64,000 bases of DNA from Rhinopithecus roxellana (GCF_007565055.1 NC_044555.1:35596611-35660610), one strand, 5' to 3'. Shown: positions 32,701 to 44,518, counted from the stretch's first letter. Notes: a model not told the origin generated them from the letters alone. Numbers and translations: made by a program.

Positions 32701-33119
32701 GTTCTTCTTTGTTTAACATTATCTAAGAGAATGTGGCTTGGTTTTATCAATATTAAAATTTTTTGAACATATATATAGGTGAGGTTGTTTTTAGAACTAT
32801 GAGAGACAATATTTAGCAACTGCTGCTAAAAACTATATTCATTGGTTGGTAAAAGAGACATAATAGCTAAAGTATTTTATGTCTTAAGAAGAAAGATTTT
32901 TATCCATAAATAGAGATTTCACTGTTTTAAATTTAGGTTTTGAGATTGATTTGTAACAAACTAAAATTTTTGATTTTAAAGAATGGTTTTCAATTAGCAT
33001 TTTTACATAGAACATCCAATATGCAGGAACAAATTACTGACATTAAGAAAGAGATGTTTGCTTTTGCAAACCAAATCAATGACACATAGAGAGGATAAAA
33101 CAAAGGACCAGCCTGAACA
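32701..33119. other. Unassigned AT-rich region
   Basis: No repeat or gene could be named. Very AT-rich. Confidence 0.35.
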
Positions 33120-33535
33120 CCACAGGAACAAAGGTGATTAGAAAAATGTGCTAAATTTCATTACTAATCAGAGAAATGTATTTTAAAACTAAGAATTTTT
33201 ACCATTTTACTTCATTAATTTGGTAAAAAGTAAAGAAATGTTAGCAAGAATGTGGATCAGTGGGAACTCCAATGTTATATTGTGCTCATAATAGTTTAAA
33301 CAAGCAAATTTACTTTGGAAAACAATTGGTGTTTTTTTTAAGTTGAATATTGATATTGTTTTTGATCCAGCAATTCTACTATAAAGTATACATAACATAA
33401 AAGGCTACACATTGGGTATAGTGTACCCTGTTCCAGTGATGGGTACACCAATATCTCAGAAGTCACCACTAAATAACTTGTCCATGAAACCCAACAACAC
33501 CTGTTCCCCCGAAACCTATTTAAATAAAAATAAAA
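33120..33535 (+). mobile_element. L1 fragments: decayed ORF2 end then a younger 3' UTR end
   Basis: 33120-33400 has old ORF2-end text ('aatcagagaaatgtatttta', 'atccagcaattctactataa'). From 33408 the text is a cleaner L1P 3' end: 'gggtatagtgtaccctgttc', 'gatgggtacaccaatatctc', 'caccactaaataacttgtcc', 'cccgaaacctatttaaataa' and an A-rich tail. The second part may be a separate ~125-base 5'-truncated insertion. Confidence 0.65.
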
Positions 33536-34149
33536 AAGATTACACTGGGAGATATTTCTTCAACATTTCTAGAATACAATGTGTATGGCAACATAGACTG
33601 ATATAAATGTTGTAGTAGTATAATGGATATATATGCATTGGTATGTTCACCCTACATAATATTATCCAACTGTGCTACTTGAGGAACTACAACTATATTT
33701 TACAACTATGATAAATATTAGAGACATAATTTCTGCTTCAAAAAGCAAAACAGAGAAGACAACTTCTATCATGAAATGTTTATAACTCGAAACAAGCATA
33801 AATGAGCAATGTCAGCAAGATGGTGAATTAGGAAGAGCCAAGTGCTCACTACCCTATGGAAACACCAAGTATGCAACATATGGACCAAAGTAGCTTTATG
33901 ACGACTCTGGATATCAGTTACAAAGCTGCAGCATCTAAGAGAACCCTCAGCCAAGAAAAAGCCACACTCAAAATGGTGATATGTTTTGTGGCATTTTTTC
34001 TTGCCCATGTCCCTACACCCTCCCTGTTGTGGTGTGGCATAGTTGGAGGAAGCCTCCTTAATTCCTAGTTTCTCAATACAGAAGAAAAACAGTAGAACTT
34101 GTTCACAATAACTTGGCTTGTCTTGGGCCTGCCCAAGGTAATGGTTTCT

Positions 34150-34453
34150 TTTTTTTTTTTTTTTTTTTTTTTGAGACGGAGTCTCGCTCTGTCGCCCAGG
34201 CTGGAGTGCAGTGGCTGGATCTCAGCTCACTGCAAGCTCCGCCTCCTGGGTTTACGCCATTCTCCTGCCTCAGCCTCCCGAGTAGCTGGGACTACAGGCG
34301 CCACCACCTCGCCCGGCTAGTTTTTTGTATTTTTTAGTAGAGACGGGGTTTCACCATGTTAGCCAGAATGGTCTCGATCTCCTGACCTTGTGATCCGCCC
34401 GTCTCGGCCTCCCAAAGTGCTGGGATTACAGGCTTGAGCCACCGCGCCCGGCC
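34150..34453 (-). mobile_element. AluY-lineage element (Old World monkey type)
   Basis: Complete reversed Alu with a long T tail at 34149-34172 and 5' end at 34453. The 17-bp duplication CCAAGGTAATGGTTTCT is perfect (34133-34149, 34454-34470). It carries the GCTCAAGCC and ACTAGCCGGGCGAGGTGG variants. The two open frames over it are Alu sequence. Confidence 0.96.
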
Positions 34454-36300
34454 CCAAGGTAATGGTTTCTGTCTTGTCTTAACTGGAGCGCTGATGGGGA
34501 CAGTGGCATAGATGTAATACCAGATTGGAAGGTACCGAAAACAATAGTGGCCACAGTGGTGTGTGAAAACTACAGGAAACCTGCAGACTTGTGGATGCCT
34601 GAGGGCAAGAGACTACAAGCAGAATAATGGAACATCTAAGGACCAGAGAAGAAACAGAGATGAGGCCTTTAAAGGAATGAGGATATTTAAAATCAGCCAT
34701 GTACATGGGGAATTGGGTAATAGAGCACATGCACAGGCCCCATGAACATGTATTCTCAGAAAAGGCCAGAGAAGATCTTGAGTTTTCATGCAGGAGTGAT
34801 TAGTGAAGGTGTTTTCTCTAGGGAATTAATCTACAAGCACTGTAAGAAGTGATTGTTTTTTCAAATCCAATTTTCATGTAAAGACCACAATGCATAAAAG
34901 ACACAGGAAATGATGTCCCATTTCAAAGAACAAACTAAATCTTCAGAAACCATCCATAAGCAAACAGTCTTAGAAGTTACTTGATAAGGTTTTTAAAACA
35001 ATTGTCTTAAATATGCTCAAAAAGCTAAAGCAGAACACAAAGAATTAAGTAATTTAGAAAAATAATACCTTAACATAATAAAAATATTAATAAAAAGATA
35101 TAAATTAATAAAAAGAGAGGTTATTTGATGGAATAATTACCACAATCTCCCAAATTTGAAGAAAGACATACAAATTCAAGAGGCTAAAAAACTCAAAATA
35201 CGAAAAGTTCAGAGACACCCACACCGAGAGATCATAGTAAAAGAGTTGAATGTCAAAGAAGAGAGAATCTTAAAGCAAATAGAGAGAAGTGACTCATCAC
35301 ATACAAGTTTTCCTCAGTAGGATTATCAGTAGATTTCTCAGCAGAAATCTTTTAGGCTAGGAGGAAATTGGATTAGATTTTTAAAGTACTGATATTAAGA
35401 ACAAAAAAAAGTCAAAGGAGAATTTTGTATATCGAAAAACTGTCCATCATAATTGAGGGAGAAATTAAGACATTCCTAGATAAACAAAGAATAGCATTCA
35501 TTCGTTCGTTATCATTAGACCTACTCTACAATGAATGCTAAAGGGAATCCTTCAAGTTGGAATGAAAGGACACTAGATGATAACTTGAAGCAATACAAAA
35601 ATATAAAGTCACTCACTAAACATAAATAGATGAACCAATATTAAAACCTATATTATGAAGATTTTGGTTTATAACTTCACGTTTATTTTTTAATAGAAGT
35701 TAAAACACAAGCTCAGAAACATTTATGAACCTATGTTAATTGGTATACAATCTATAAAGATGTAATTTGAGACATCAATAACAAAATGGAAAGTGGAGTG
35801 GTAAACAAGTAGAGATTCTATATGAAATTAAAGTGAAGTTGTTATGTTTAAAATGGTTGTAACTGAAATACTTTCTGTAATATCTATGCTAAAAGCAAAG
35901 AATAGAAAATTTTCTACAAAGAAAATATACACAAAGGGAAATAAGAAGGGAATCAAAATGTGGCACAACAAAGATGAACTAAACACGCAGAAAAACAGTA
36001 AGGGAGGAAGTGAAGGACAATAAAACCATAAGGCATATGGAAAACCATTACCAAATGGCATTAGTAAGTCTTTTTCTATTAGTAATTATTTTGCATGTAA
36101 GTACTTTCCTATTAGCAATTACATTACATGTACATTAAACAAGAATGTAAATTACTTTCAATGCCAATCAAAAGACAGATTGCCAGAATGGATAATAAAC
36201 TAAAACCCGGAATCCATTTCACTACGCTGTCTACAGGAGATTCACTTTAGGTCTAAGGACTTACATTAAGACAAGTGAAAACATAGAAAAATATATTCCA

Positions 36301-36660
36301 GATAATGTGTTGTGCCTTATGCCTATAATTCCAGCACCTTGCAAGACCAAGGCAAGAGGATCACTTGAGGCCAGGCCAGGAGTTAGAGAGCAGCCTGAGC
36401 AACACTGTCTCTAAAAAACAAACAACAGTTTTTTAGACACTGTCTCTAAAAAACAAACAACAGCAACAAAAAACCAGACAAGGTGGAAAATGTCTATAAT
36501 CCCAGCTACATATGAGGCTGAGATGTGGAGATTACTTGAGCCTTGGAGCTCGAGGTTACAGTGAGTTATGATCATGGCACTACACTATAGCTTGGGTGAC
36601 AGGGTAAGACCTTGTTTCTGAAAAAAAAAAAAAAAAAGAAAGAAAAAGAAAAAGAGAGAA
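36301..36660 (+). mobile_element. AluJ-type element with internal duplication
   Basis: An old Alu in sense orientation: 'gcctataattccagcacctt', 'cttgaggccaggccaggagt', 'cagtgagttatgatcatggc', and an A-rich tail with GAAA units. A 27-base segment (36402-36428) is exactly repeated at 36437-36463 with an 8-base spacer in the middle linker region. The flanks resemble the L1 phrase 'aaatatattcca' on both sides, consistent with insertion into the L1. Confidence 0.85.
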
Positions 36661-37015
36661 AAAAGTATTCCATGTGAATAAATAAAGGAGAAAGAAAACC
36701 AGGGTGGCTATAATAATAGCAGACAAAATAGGCTTTAAGTCACAAACAGTTATAAGAGACAAAGAAGGACATTAAATCATGATAAATGAATCAATCCACC
36801 TAGAAAATATAACAATTATTATCATATGCACCAAATATCATAACTCCAAAATATGTGATGCAAATATTGACAGAATCAAACAGAAAAATAGGAATAGGAG
36901 GAGACTTCAATACTTCACTTTCAATAATAGAAAATGAGACAGAAGATCAATAAGAAAAGGGAGGACTTAAATATCACTACAACAATTGGATATAAAAGAT
37001 ATATATGGAAACCTC

Positions 37016-37400
37016 TAGGTGGCTGGCAAGATGGGCAAATAGGAACAGCTCTGGTCTGCATCTCCCAGTGACATCAGTGCAGAGGGTGGGTGACTTCTGC
37101 ATTTCCAACTGAGGTAGCAGGCTCATCTCATTGGGACTGGTTAGACAGTGGGTGCAGCCCACAGAGGGTGAGCTGAAGCAGGGTGGGGCATTGCTTCACC
37201 CAGGAAGCACAAGGGGTCAGGGAATTCCCTCGCATAGCCAAGGAAAGCCATGAGGGACTGTGCTGTGAGGAACAGTGCACTCCAACCCAGATACTATGCT
37301 TTTCCCACGGTCTTCACAACCCACAGACCAGGAGATTCCCTCGGGTGCTTATGCCACCAGGGCCCTGGGTTTCAAGCACAAAATTGGGTGGCAAAAAAAA
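37016..37400 (+). mobile_element. 3'-truncated L1PA 5' UTR piece
   Basis: It matches the first ~385 bases of the L1PA 5' UTR in order: 'caagatgggcaaataggaac', 'ctgcatctcccagtgacatc', 'gacagtgggtgcagcccaca', 'cattgcttcacccaggaagc', 'ggtttcaagcacaaaattgg'. It then stops at GGTGGC and is followed by eight A. No ORF1, ORF2 or L1 3' end follows. The open frames across it, one per strand, are 5' UTR sequence. This is the reverse of the usual 5' truncation. Confidence 0.8.
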
Positions 37401-37580
37401 GGTAGTAAGGAATTGAAGTCAGAAATTAAGAAGTAAAATTATATCTATCCACAGAGAATATAATCTTATATGTAGAAAACCCTAAATATTTCACCAAAAA
37501 TAAACAAAAAAATGGTTAGAACAAATAAACAAATTCAGCAAAGTTGCAGGATACAAAATCAACACTTAAAAGGCAGCTGC

Positions 37581-37848
37581 ATTTTTTTTTTTTTTTTTTT
37601 TTTTTTGAGACGGAGTCTCGCTCTGTCACCCAGGCTGGAGTGCAGTGGCCAGATCTCAGATCACTGCAAGCTCCGCCTCCCGGGCTCACGCCATTCTCCT
37701 GCCTCAGCCTCCCGAGTAGCTGGGACTACAGGCGCCGCCACCTCGCCCAGCTAGTTTTTTGTATTTTTAGTAGAGACGGGGTTTCACCGTGTTAGCCAGG
37801 ATGGTCTCGATCTCCTGACCTCGTGATCCGCCCGTCTCGGCCTCCCAA
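37581..37848 (-). mobile_element. 5'-truncated AluY-lineage element
   Basis: A reversed Alu with a T tail at 37582-37606. It lacks about the first 35 bases of the consensus, ending at the CTTTGGGAGG position. The duplication AAAGGCAGCTGC flanks it (37569-37580 and 37847-37858) with a short overlap at the truncated end. It sits in L1 ORF2 between 'caacacttaaaaggcagct' and 'tttttataaactaatgatg'. Confidence 0.92.
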
Positions 37849-39299
37849 AGGCAGCTGCCTTTTTATAAACTAATGATGAACAATTAAAAAAGGAAATAGT
37901 GAAAGCATTAACATCAAATGAACTACTAAATAACATCAAAATGAACTATTGAAAAATAAACTGAACTAAGGAGGTGAAAGACTTGTACACTAAATTCTAG
38001 AAAATATTCCTGAAAAAATATTTACGTTAACACATATAAATGGAAAGACATTTCATGTTCTTGAATTGGAAAGTTAATATTTTTAAGATGACAACATTAA
38101 CAAATTTATTGGGAGGAGAGCCAAGATGGTCAACCAGATGCAGCTAGGAAAAGCATGTCCCACTGGGAGACCAGACCATCAATAAGAGTGGCACATTCTG
38201 AGCAGATCTTCAGAATAAAGGCATTGAGAATGGATTAGGGGAGGATGCAGACCCTGGGCTGAAGCGGTAGGAAGCTAAGAACCAAGCACAGGGCTGCTGA
38301 GCACCAAGACTTTTTCCTGGCTTCCAGCAACTCCAGGGGAAGGAGTAAATTAAATAAGCAAGGAGTGGCCCATTCTCATCATGAAACTAGAGAATCCTAG
38401 GTGCAGGAGACTGCATGACCCCCACAGACACTTGAGCTTACAGGGAGACTTGCTCAGAGAGGTGGCAGGGATAAAACTCCAGCCCAGAGGGTTTGGCATG
38501 GGAATGAATGCAGTGGAGCTTGTCCAGGAATACCCATCCCCTAAGACTTGCTATGATCCTCTACGTGGCTTTGGTCTTTGCTGACTGTTGTATCTGGACA
38601 GGGCAGGGCAGTCTTGCTCATAGGATAGGGACAGTCTGAACTGAGCACACCCCTGCATGCCAGATTCTCCTGGAGTTCCTGCCTTACTGTGCTAGCTTGT
38701 AGTGCAACCTGGGATGCCCAACTGTGGCACTTTACGGAAGCCGCCACAATAGCTTTTTCACCAGCAGGCCATGCCTAATCATCAGAGAACCTTAGTAGAG
38801 GGACCCCACCAACACGTACTCACCCATCCATAGCTTTTCCCCATCACTTTGCCATCACATATTTGTCCATAGCCCCCACCACACTTCGTCAGTACACACA
38901 TGGATGTGGACCTCACCACACCATTGCCACAAGCTCACATGAAAATGAACCTCACTGCTGCCACCCAAACCCTACTGACATTCAGGTACTCTGCTGTACC
39001 ACTACTGTTGATACACACGCAGGCATGGACACCACTGCATCACTGCTGCTGGCATGTGCACATGAGCATGGACTCTGTTTCCACTACCCCAATGAAGCAC
39101 TTTGGCCATCAGCTCCCATTGGAGTGTTTTTGTCAGTGGACCGGGTGCACCTTGGGCCCTCCAGTGCAGTAGGTGCTTAACCACAAGGGGTCAGAGAACA
39201 AAGCCATGGGACTGCTTCAGCCCCGCAGGGTTAGAGCATGCAGCCCAGGAGTGCTGAGCTGAGTCATGGCACCCTGAAATCTTCCAGAAATAAAGCCAG

Positions 39300-40400
39300 T
39301 TGATTAAACTCAGTTTATACCACAATCAAACCCTCAAGAGTATCAAATAACATAAAAGTAGACAAAAGAAAATCTTCAAAGGGACAGCAGCTTCAAAGAT
39401 TACAGGAATATTAGCCCACAGAGATGAGAAAGAATCAGCGCAAGAACTCTGACAACTCAAGAAGCCAGAATGTCTTCTTACCTCCAAATGTTTACACTAA
39501 CTCCCCAGCCATGGTTCTTAACCATGCTAAAGTGGCTGAAAGGACAGACATAGAATTATGAATCTTGATAGGAATGAAAATCATTGAGATTCAGGAAAAA
39601 ATTGAAACCCAATTCTAGGAATCTGAGGAATCCAGCAAAATGATATAAAAGCTGAAAGATAAATTATCCATTGCATGAAAAAACCAAACTGGTCTGACAG
39701 AGCTGAAAAACTCACTACAATAATTTCATAATATTAAGTACAATAAAAAATATTAACAGGATAATAGACCAAGATGAGGAAAGAATCTGAGAACTTGAAG
39801 ACTGATTCTTCAAGTTAACTCAGTCAGACAAATGTAAAGAAATAAAAGTAAAGAAAGAACAAGACTTTTGAGAAACACGAGAGTATGTAAAGAGACCAAA
39901 CGTATAACTCATTGGAGTCCCTGAAAGAAAGAGAGAGAGCACGCAACTTGGAGAATATATTTGAGCACATTGTCCATGAAAATTTCCTCAACTTCGCTAA
40001 AGAGGTTGACATTCAAATTCAGGAAATGTAAAGAACCCCTGTAAGATCCTATACAAAATAACCCTCCCCAAGACACATACTTATCAGATTGTATAAGGTC
40101 ATCATAAACGAAAAAATATTAAAGGCAGCTAGAGAGAAGGGGCAGTTCACCTACAAAGAGAACCTTATCAGGCTAACAGCATACCTTTCTTAGCACAAAC
40201 TCTAAGAGCCAGAAGAGACTGAGGGCCTATATTCAACATTCTTAAAGGAAAGAAATTCCAACTAAGAATTTTATATCTAGCCAAACTATGCTTCATAAGC
40301 AAATGAGAAATAAGATACTTTTCAGACAAACAAATGCTAAGGGAATTCATTACCACCAGATCTGCCTTACAAGAAATCAATAAAGTAGTATTAAACATGT
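39300..40400 (+). pseudogene. L1 ORF1 remnant
   Basis: ORF1 text in order: 'tggctgaaaggacagacata', 'aatctgagaacttgaagact', 'gagaccaaacgtataactca', 'tcattggagtccctgaaaga', 'ttgagcacattgtccatgaa', 'ttaaaggcagctagagaga'. Stops such as in 'ggaaatgtaaagaacc' break the frame. Confidence 0.75.
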
Positions 40401-41493
40401 AAATGAAAGAACTTTACTGGCCAACACAAAAAACACATTTAAGTACATATATCATTGAAACTATATAGCAATGACACAATGTGCATAACAGCTAGCTAAC
40501 GACATAATGACAGGATCAAATCCACACATATCAATATTAACATTGAACAGAAACTGGCTAAAAGCTCCACAAAAAAAGGCACAGACTGACAAGTTAGATA
40601 AAGAAGCAAGACACAATTGCATGCTTCAAGTGACTCATCTCACATGAAAAGACACTCATAGGCTTAAAAACAAATGGAAAAAAATCTATCAAGCCAATGG
40701 AAAACAAACAAATAAAAAGCAGAGATTCCAATTCTAATTTCAGACAAAATAGACTTTCAATCAACAATGATCAAAAAAGACAAAAATAGGAATTACATAA
40801 TGATACAGGGATCAAATCAATAAGAAAACTTAATTATCCTAAATATATATGCACCCAAGACAAGAGCAACCAGATTCATAAAGCAGGTTTTGTCCTAAAA
40901 AGAGACTTAGATAACCCCACAATAATAATGGGAGACTTCAATGCCCCACTGATGATATTTGACAGATCATCGGGGCAGAAAACTAACAAAGATATTTGGG
41001 ACCTAAACTTGACACATGACTAAAAGGACCTAATAGTCAAGTATAGAACACACCACCCAAGAACTACAGAATATATATTATTCTCATTTGTAAATAGCAC
41101 ATACTCTGTAATTGACTGCACAGTCATATAACAATTTTCACCAAATTTAAAAAAATCATGCCAACAACACTCTTGAACCACAATGCAATAAAAATAAAAA
41201 TAAATATTTAAAAGGTCTCTTAAAATCATACAACTACATAGAAATTAAACAACCTGCCCATGAATCACTTTTGGGCAAGCAATGAAATTAATGCGGAAAT
41301 CAAGAAACTCTTTGAAACTAATGAAAACAAATATACAACATACCTGCATCTCTGGGATACAGCTGAAACAGTGTTAAGAGGAGAGTTTATAGCACCAAAT
41401 GCCCACATCAAAAAGTTAGAAAGATCTAAAATTAGCAACCTAATATTACACCTAGAGGAACTAGGGAAATGAGAGAAAACCAATGGCAAAGCT

Positions 41494-41561
41494 AGAAGAA
41501 GAAAATGAAGAAGAAGAAGGAGGAGGAGGAGGAGGAGAGGAGGAAGAAGAAGAAGAAAAAA
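41494..41561 (+). repeat. (GAA)n/(GGA)n purine array inside L1 ORF2
   Basis: About 68 bases of GAAGAA and GGAGGA units replace ordinary ORF2 text between 'aaaaccaatggcaaagctag' and 'caaataggagctgaattg'. The minus-strand frame rich in leucine is this array read backwards. Confidence 0.9.
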
Positions 41562-42095
41562 CAAATAGGAGCTGAATTGAGTGAAATTGAGAAGTGAAAA
41601 CTTTATAGAAGATCAATGAAAGCAAAAGTTCGTTCTTAAATAATTAATAGAACTGATAGACTGCTAGCTGGACTGATAAAAAAATAAGAAGATTCAAATG
41701 AAGACAATCAGAAATTACAAAGGTGACATTAGCAACAACCACATATAAATACATGCATATAAAACCCTCAGAGACTATTATGAACACCTCTATGCACAGA
41801 AACTAGAAAACCAAGAAGAAACGGATCAATTCCTGAAAGCATACAATCTCCCAGGAACAAATTGAAACTCTGAGCAGACCGATAGCAACCTCCAAAACGG
41901 AATCAGTAATAAAAAGCTTACCAATCAGAAAAACCACTCAACCAAACAGATTCATAAATGAAATCTACCAGATGTAAAAAGAAGAACTGGCATGGATCCT
42001 ACTGAAACTATTCCAAAAGCTCGAGAAAGAAGGGAGTCCTACCTAACTCATTCTATGAGGTCAGTATTATTCTGATACCATCATCTGAAAGATAG

Positions 42096-42098
<3 letters not shown>

Positions 42099-42142
<44 letters not shown>
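42099..42142 (+). repeat. 44-base poly(A) tract inside L1 ORF2
   Basis: An uninterrupted A run between 'gatagagc' and 'ttgggccaatatccctgatg'. ORF2 has a short A-rich run here, so this is an internal expansion. Confidence 0.95.
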
Positions 42143-42145
<3 letters not shown>

Positions 42146-42524
42146 GGCCAATATCCCTGATGAAAATAAATGCAAATATTCTTAACAAAATACTTGCAAA
42201 CTGAATCCAGAAACACATCGAAAAGCTAATCCACCACCATCAAGCAGGCTTTATTCCTGGGATGCAAGTTTGGCTCAACACATGCAAATCAAATTTGATT
42301 AATCACATAAATATAACTAAAAACAAAAGCCACATGATCATCTCAATAGACACACAAAAGACTTTTGATAAAATTCAACATCCCTTTTTGTTAAAAGCTC
42401 TCAATGAACTAGGCATTGAAGCAACATAACTCACAATATTAAGGGTCATCTATGACAAACTCAAAGCCAACATCATACTGAATGAGCAAAATCTAGAAGA
42501 ATTCCCCTTGAAAACCTGAACAAG

Positions 42525-42832
42525 CCGGGCGCGGTGGCTCAAGCCTGTAATCCCAGCACTTTGGGAGGCCGAGGCGGGTGGATCACGAGGTCAGGAGATA
42601 GAGACCCTCATGGCTAACACGGTGAAACCCCGTCTCTACTAAAAATACAAAAAACTAGCCGGGCAAGGTGGCGGGCGCCTGTAGTCCCAGCTACTCGGAG
42701 GCTGAGGCGGAGAATGGCCGGAACCCGGGAGGCGGAGCTTGCAGTGAGCCGAGATCGCGCCACTGCACTCCAGCCTGGGCGACACAGCGAAACTTCGTCT
42801 CGAAAAAATAAAAAAAAAAAAAAGAAAAAAAA
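42525..42832 (+). mobile_element. AluY-lineage element (Old World monkey type)
   Basis: A full-length Alu starting CCGGGCGCGGTGGCTCAAGCC, with AACTAGCCGGGCAAGGTGG, inserted in L1 ORF2. The 15-bp duplication GAAAACCTGAACAAG is perfect (42510-42524, 42833-42847). Small deletions are present in the right arm. The minus-strand 131-codon frame spans Alu plus L1 and is not a gene. Confidence 0.96.
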
Positions 42833-44055
42833 GAAAACCTGAACAAGATAAGAATGCCCTCTCTCACCACTCCTATTCAACATAGTGTTGGAAGTCTTAG
42901 CCAGAGCAATCAGGTCAGAGCAAGAAATAAAAGGCATCCAAATAAGAAGAGAGGAAATCAAACTGTCTCTCTTCGTAGATAATGTGATTTTATACCTAGA
43001 AAATCCCACAGGTCCTGTACAAAAGCCCTAGATCTGATCAATAACTTCAGCAAAGTTTCAGGAAACAAAATCAATGTACAAAAGTTAGTAGCATTTCTAT
43101 ACAACAACTATGTCGAAGCTGAGAGCCAAAATAAGAATGAACTCACTTTCACAATAGTCACAAGGAGAAGAAAATACTCAGGAATACAACTAACCAGAGA
43201 GGTGAAAGATCTCTAGAAGAATTACAAAATACTGCTCAAATAAATCAGACAACACAAACAAATGGAAAGACATTCCATGCTCATGGATAGAAAGAAGCAA
43301 TATTATTAAAATGGCCATATTGTCCAACACAATTTACAGATTCAATACTATTCCTATCAAACTACAAGTGACACATTTCATAGAATTTGAAAAAAACAAT
43401 TTAAAAATTCACATGGAACCCAAAAAGAGCCTACATAGTCAAAACAATTCTAGACAAAATGAAGAAAACCAGAGATATCATACTACCTGATATCAAGCTA
43501 TGCTACAAGGCTACAGTAACAAAAACAGCATCATATTGGTACAAAAACAGACACATAGACCAATGGAACAGAGTATAGAGCTCTGAAATAAGGCTGCACA
43601 CGTACAACCATCTGGTCTTCAACAAAGTGGACAAAAACATCAGTGAGGAGAGGACTCCCTAGTCAATAAACGGTGCTAGCCATATGCAGAAGAATAAAAC
43701 TAGAACATTTTCTTTCATCATTTGCAAAAATCAACTTAGGATGGATGAAAGATTTAAATGTAAACCCAAAACTATGAAAACTCTAGAAGGCAACTTAAGC
43801 AATACCATTCTGAACATAGGATCCAGCAAAGATTTCATGCCAAAGATGAAAAAAGCAATGGCAACCAAAGCAAAAATTGACAAACTAAACCTAATTAAAC
43901 TAAAGAGCTTCTGCATAGTAGACGAAACTATCAACAGAGTAAACAGACAACCTGCAGAGTTGGAGAAAGTATTTGCAACCTATGTATCTGACAATAGTCT
44001 AATATTCAGAATCTTTAGGAAACATGAACAAATTAACGAGCAAATGAAGCAGTGA

Positions 44056-44200
44056 AATGAAAACATGGAGCTATGGGACTGATCCGTACCTTGATTATTG
44101 TGATGGCTACACGACTCTATACAATTGTTGGAACTCATAAAACTATAGGCCATAAAATGTGAATTTCACTGTATGTAAAAGAAAACAAAAGTAAAGACTG
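44056..44200 (+). mobile_element. L1M 3' end
   Basis: 'ttgattattgtgatggctac', 'gactctatacaattgttgga' and 'gtgaatttcactgtatgtaa' are an older-L1 3' terminus. It abuts truncated ORF2 of the second L1. It is plausibly the end of the older L1 starting at 33805. Confidence 0.65.
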
Positions 44201-44221
44201 AAATGAGACATTACTTTTTAA

Positions 44222-44518
44222 ATTATTATTATTTTTTGAGATGGAGTCTCACTCTGTTGCCCAGGTTAGAGGGCAGCAAAGCAGTCTCGGCTCACTGCAA
44301 CCTCTGCCTCCCTGGTTCAAGCAATTCTCCTGCCTCAGACTCCCGAGTAGTTGGGATTTCAGACATACGCCACCATGCCCAGCTAAGTTTTTGTATTTTT
44401 AGTAGAGACAGGGTTTCACCATGTTGGCCAGGCCGGTCTTGAATTCCTGACCCAGATGATCCACCTGACTCAGCCTCCCAAAGTGCTGGGATTACAGGTG
44501 TGAGCCAGCGCACCCGGC
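44222..44518 (-). mobile_element. AluS-type element
   Basis: A reversed Alu with 'ctcactgcaacctctgcctc', 'gttggccaggccggtcttga' and 'ggtgtgagccagcgcacccg'. It lacks the AluYR variants. The flanks TTACTTTTTAAA and CTACTTTAAAAA are a likely imperfect duplication. Two long openings (plus 44203-44442, minus 44292-44636) are Alu sequence. Confidence 0.93.

Larger units (their letters stand above)
33805..38105 (+). mobile_element. Old L1 from 5' region to ORF2, interrupted and deleted
   Basis: The 5' end ('agcaagatggtgaattagga') leads into a 5' region, ORF1-like text (about 34.9-35.6 kb: 'caatctcccaaatttgaaga', 'gagagaatcttaaagcaaat'), ORF2 endonuclease-region text (36660-37010) and, after a gap, ORF2 RT-region text (37400-38105). 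Insertions are the Alus at 34150, 36301 and 37581, and an L1PA 5' UTR piece at 37016-37400. Roughly the middle of ORF2 is missing at that piece. The RT site reads STEN in place of FADD. Its likely 3' end reappears at 44056-44200. Confidence 0.7.
38106..44055 (+). mobile_element. Second nearly complete L1 (L1P grade), 3' end missing
   Basis: It starts GGGAGGAGAGCCAAGATGG, the L1P 5' end, then a 5' UTR (to about 39.3 kb), ORF1 remains (about 39.3-40.4 kb) and ORF2 from about 40505 ('gacaggatcaaatccacaca'). ORF2 text runs to 'acaaattaacgagcaaatga', about five-sixths of the element, and then switches to an unrelated L1M tail. It contains a GAA/GGA array, a 44-A run and an Alu. It lies inside the older L1 that begins at 33805. 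Confidence 0.85.
40505..44055 (+). pseudogene. L1 ORF2 remnant, inactivated and truncated
   Basis: Endonuclease-region text near 40930 ('aataatgggagacttcaatg') is followed by a 70-codon open piece at 41260-41472, RT-region text near 42.9 kb with FVDN where FADD is expected, and a 123-codon C-terminal piece at 43684-44055 (RKHEQINEQ end). The second catalytic aspartate is lost, frames are broken, and the last sixth is absent. Confidence 0.8.

Noticed and set aside
38863..39180. Overlapping 90-105 codon frames in a GC-richer stretch
   Set aside because: They lie in the 5' UTR of an L1P element, which is GC-richer than its surroundings and gives chance frames.
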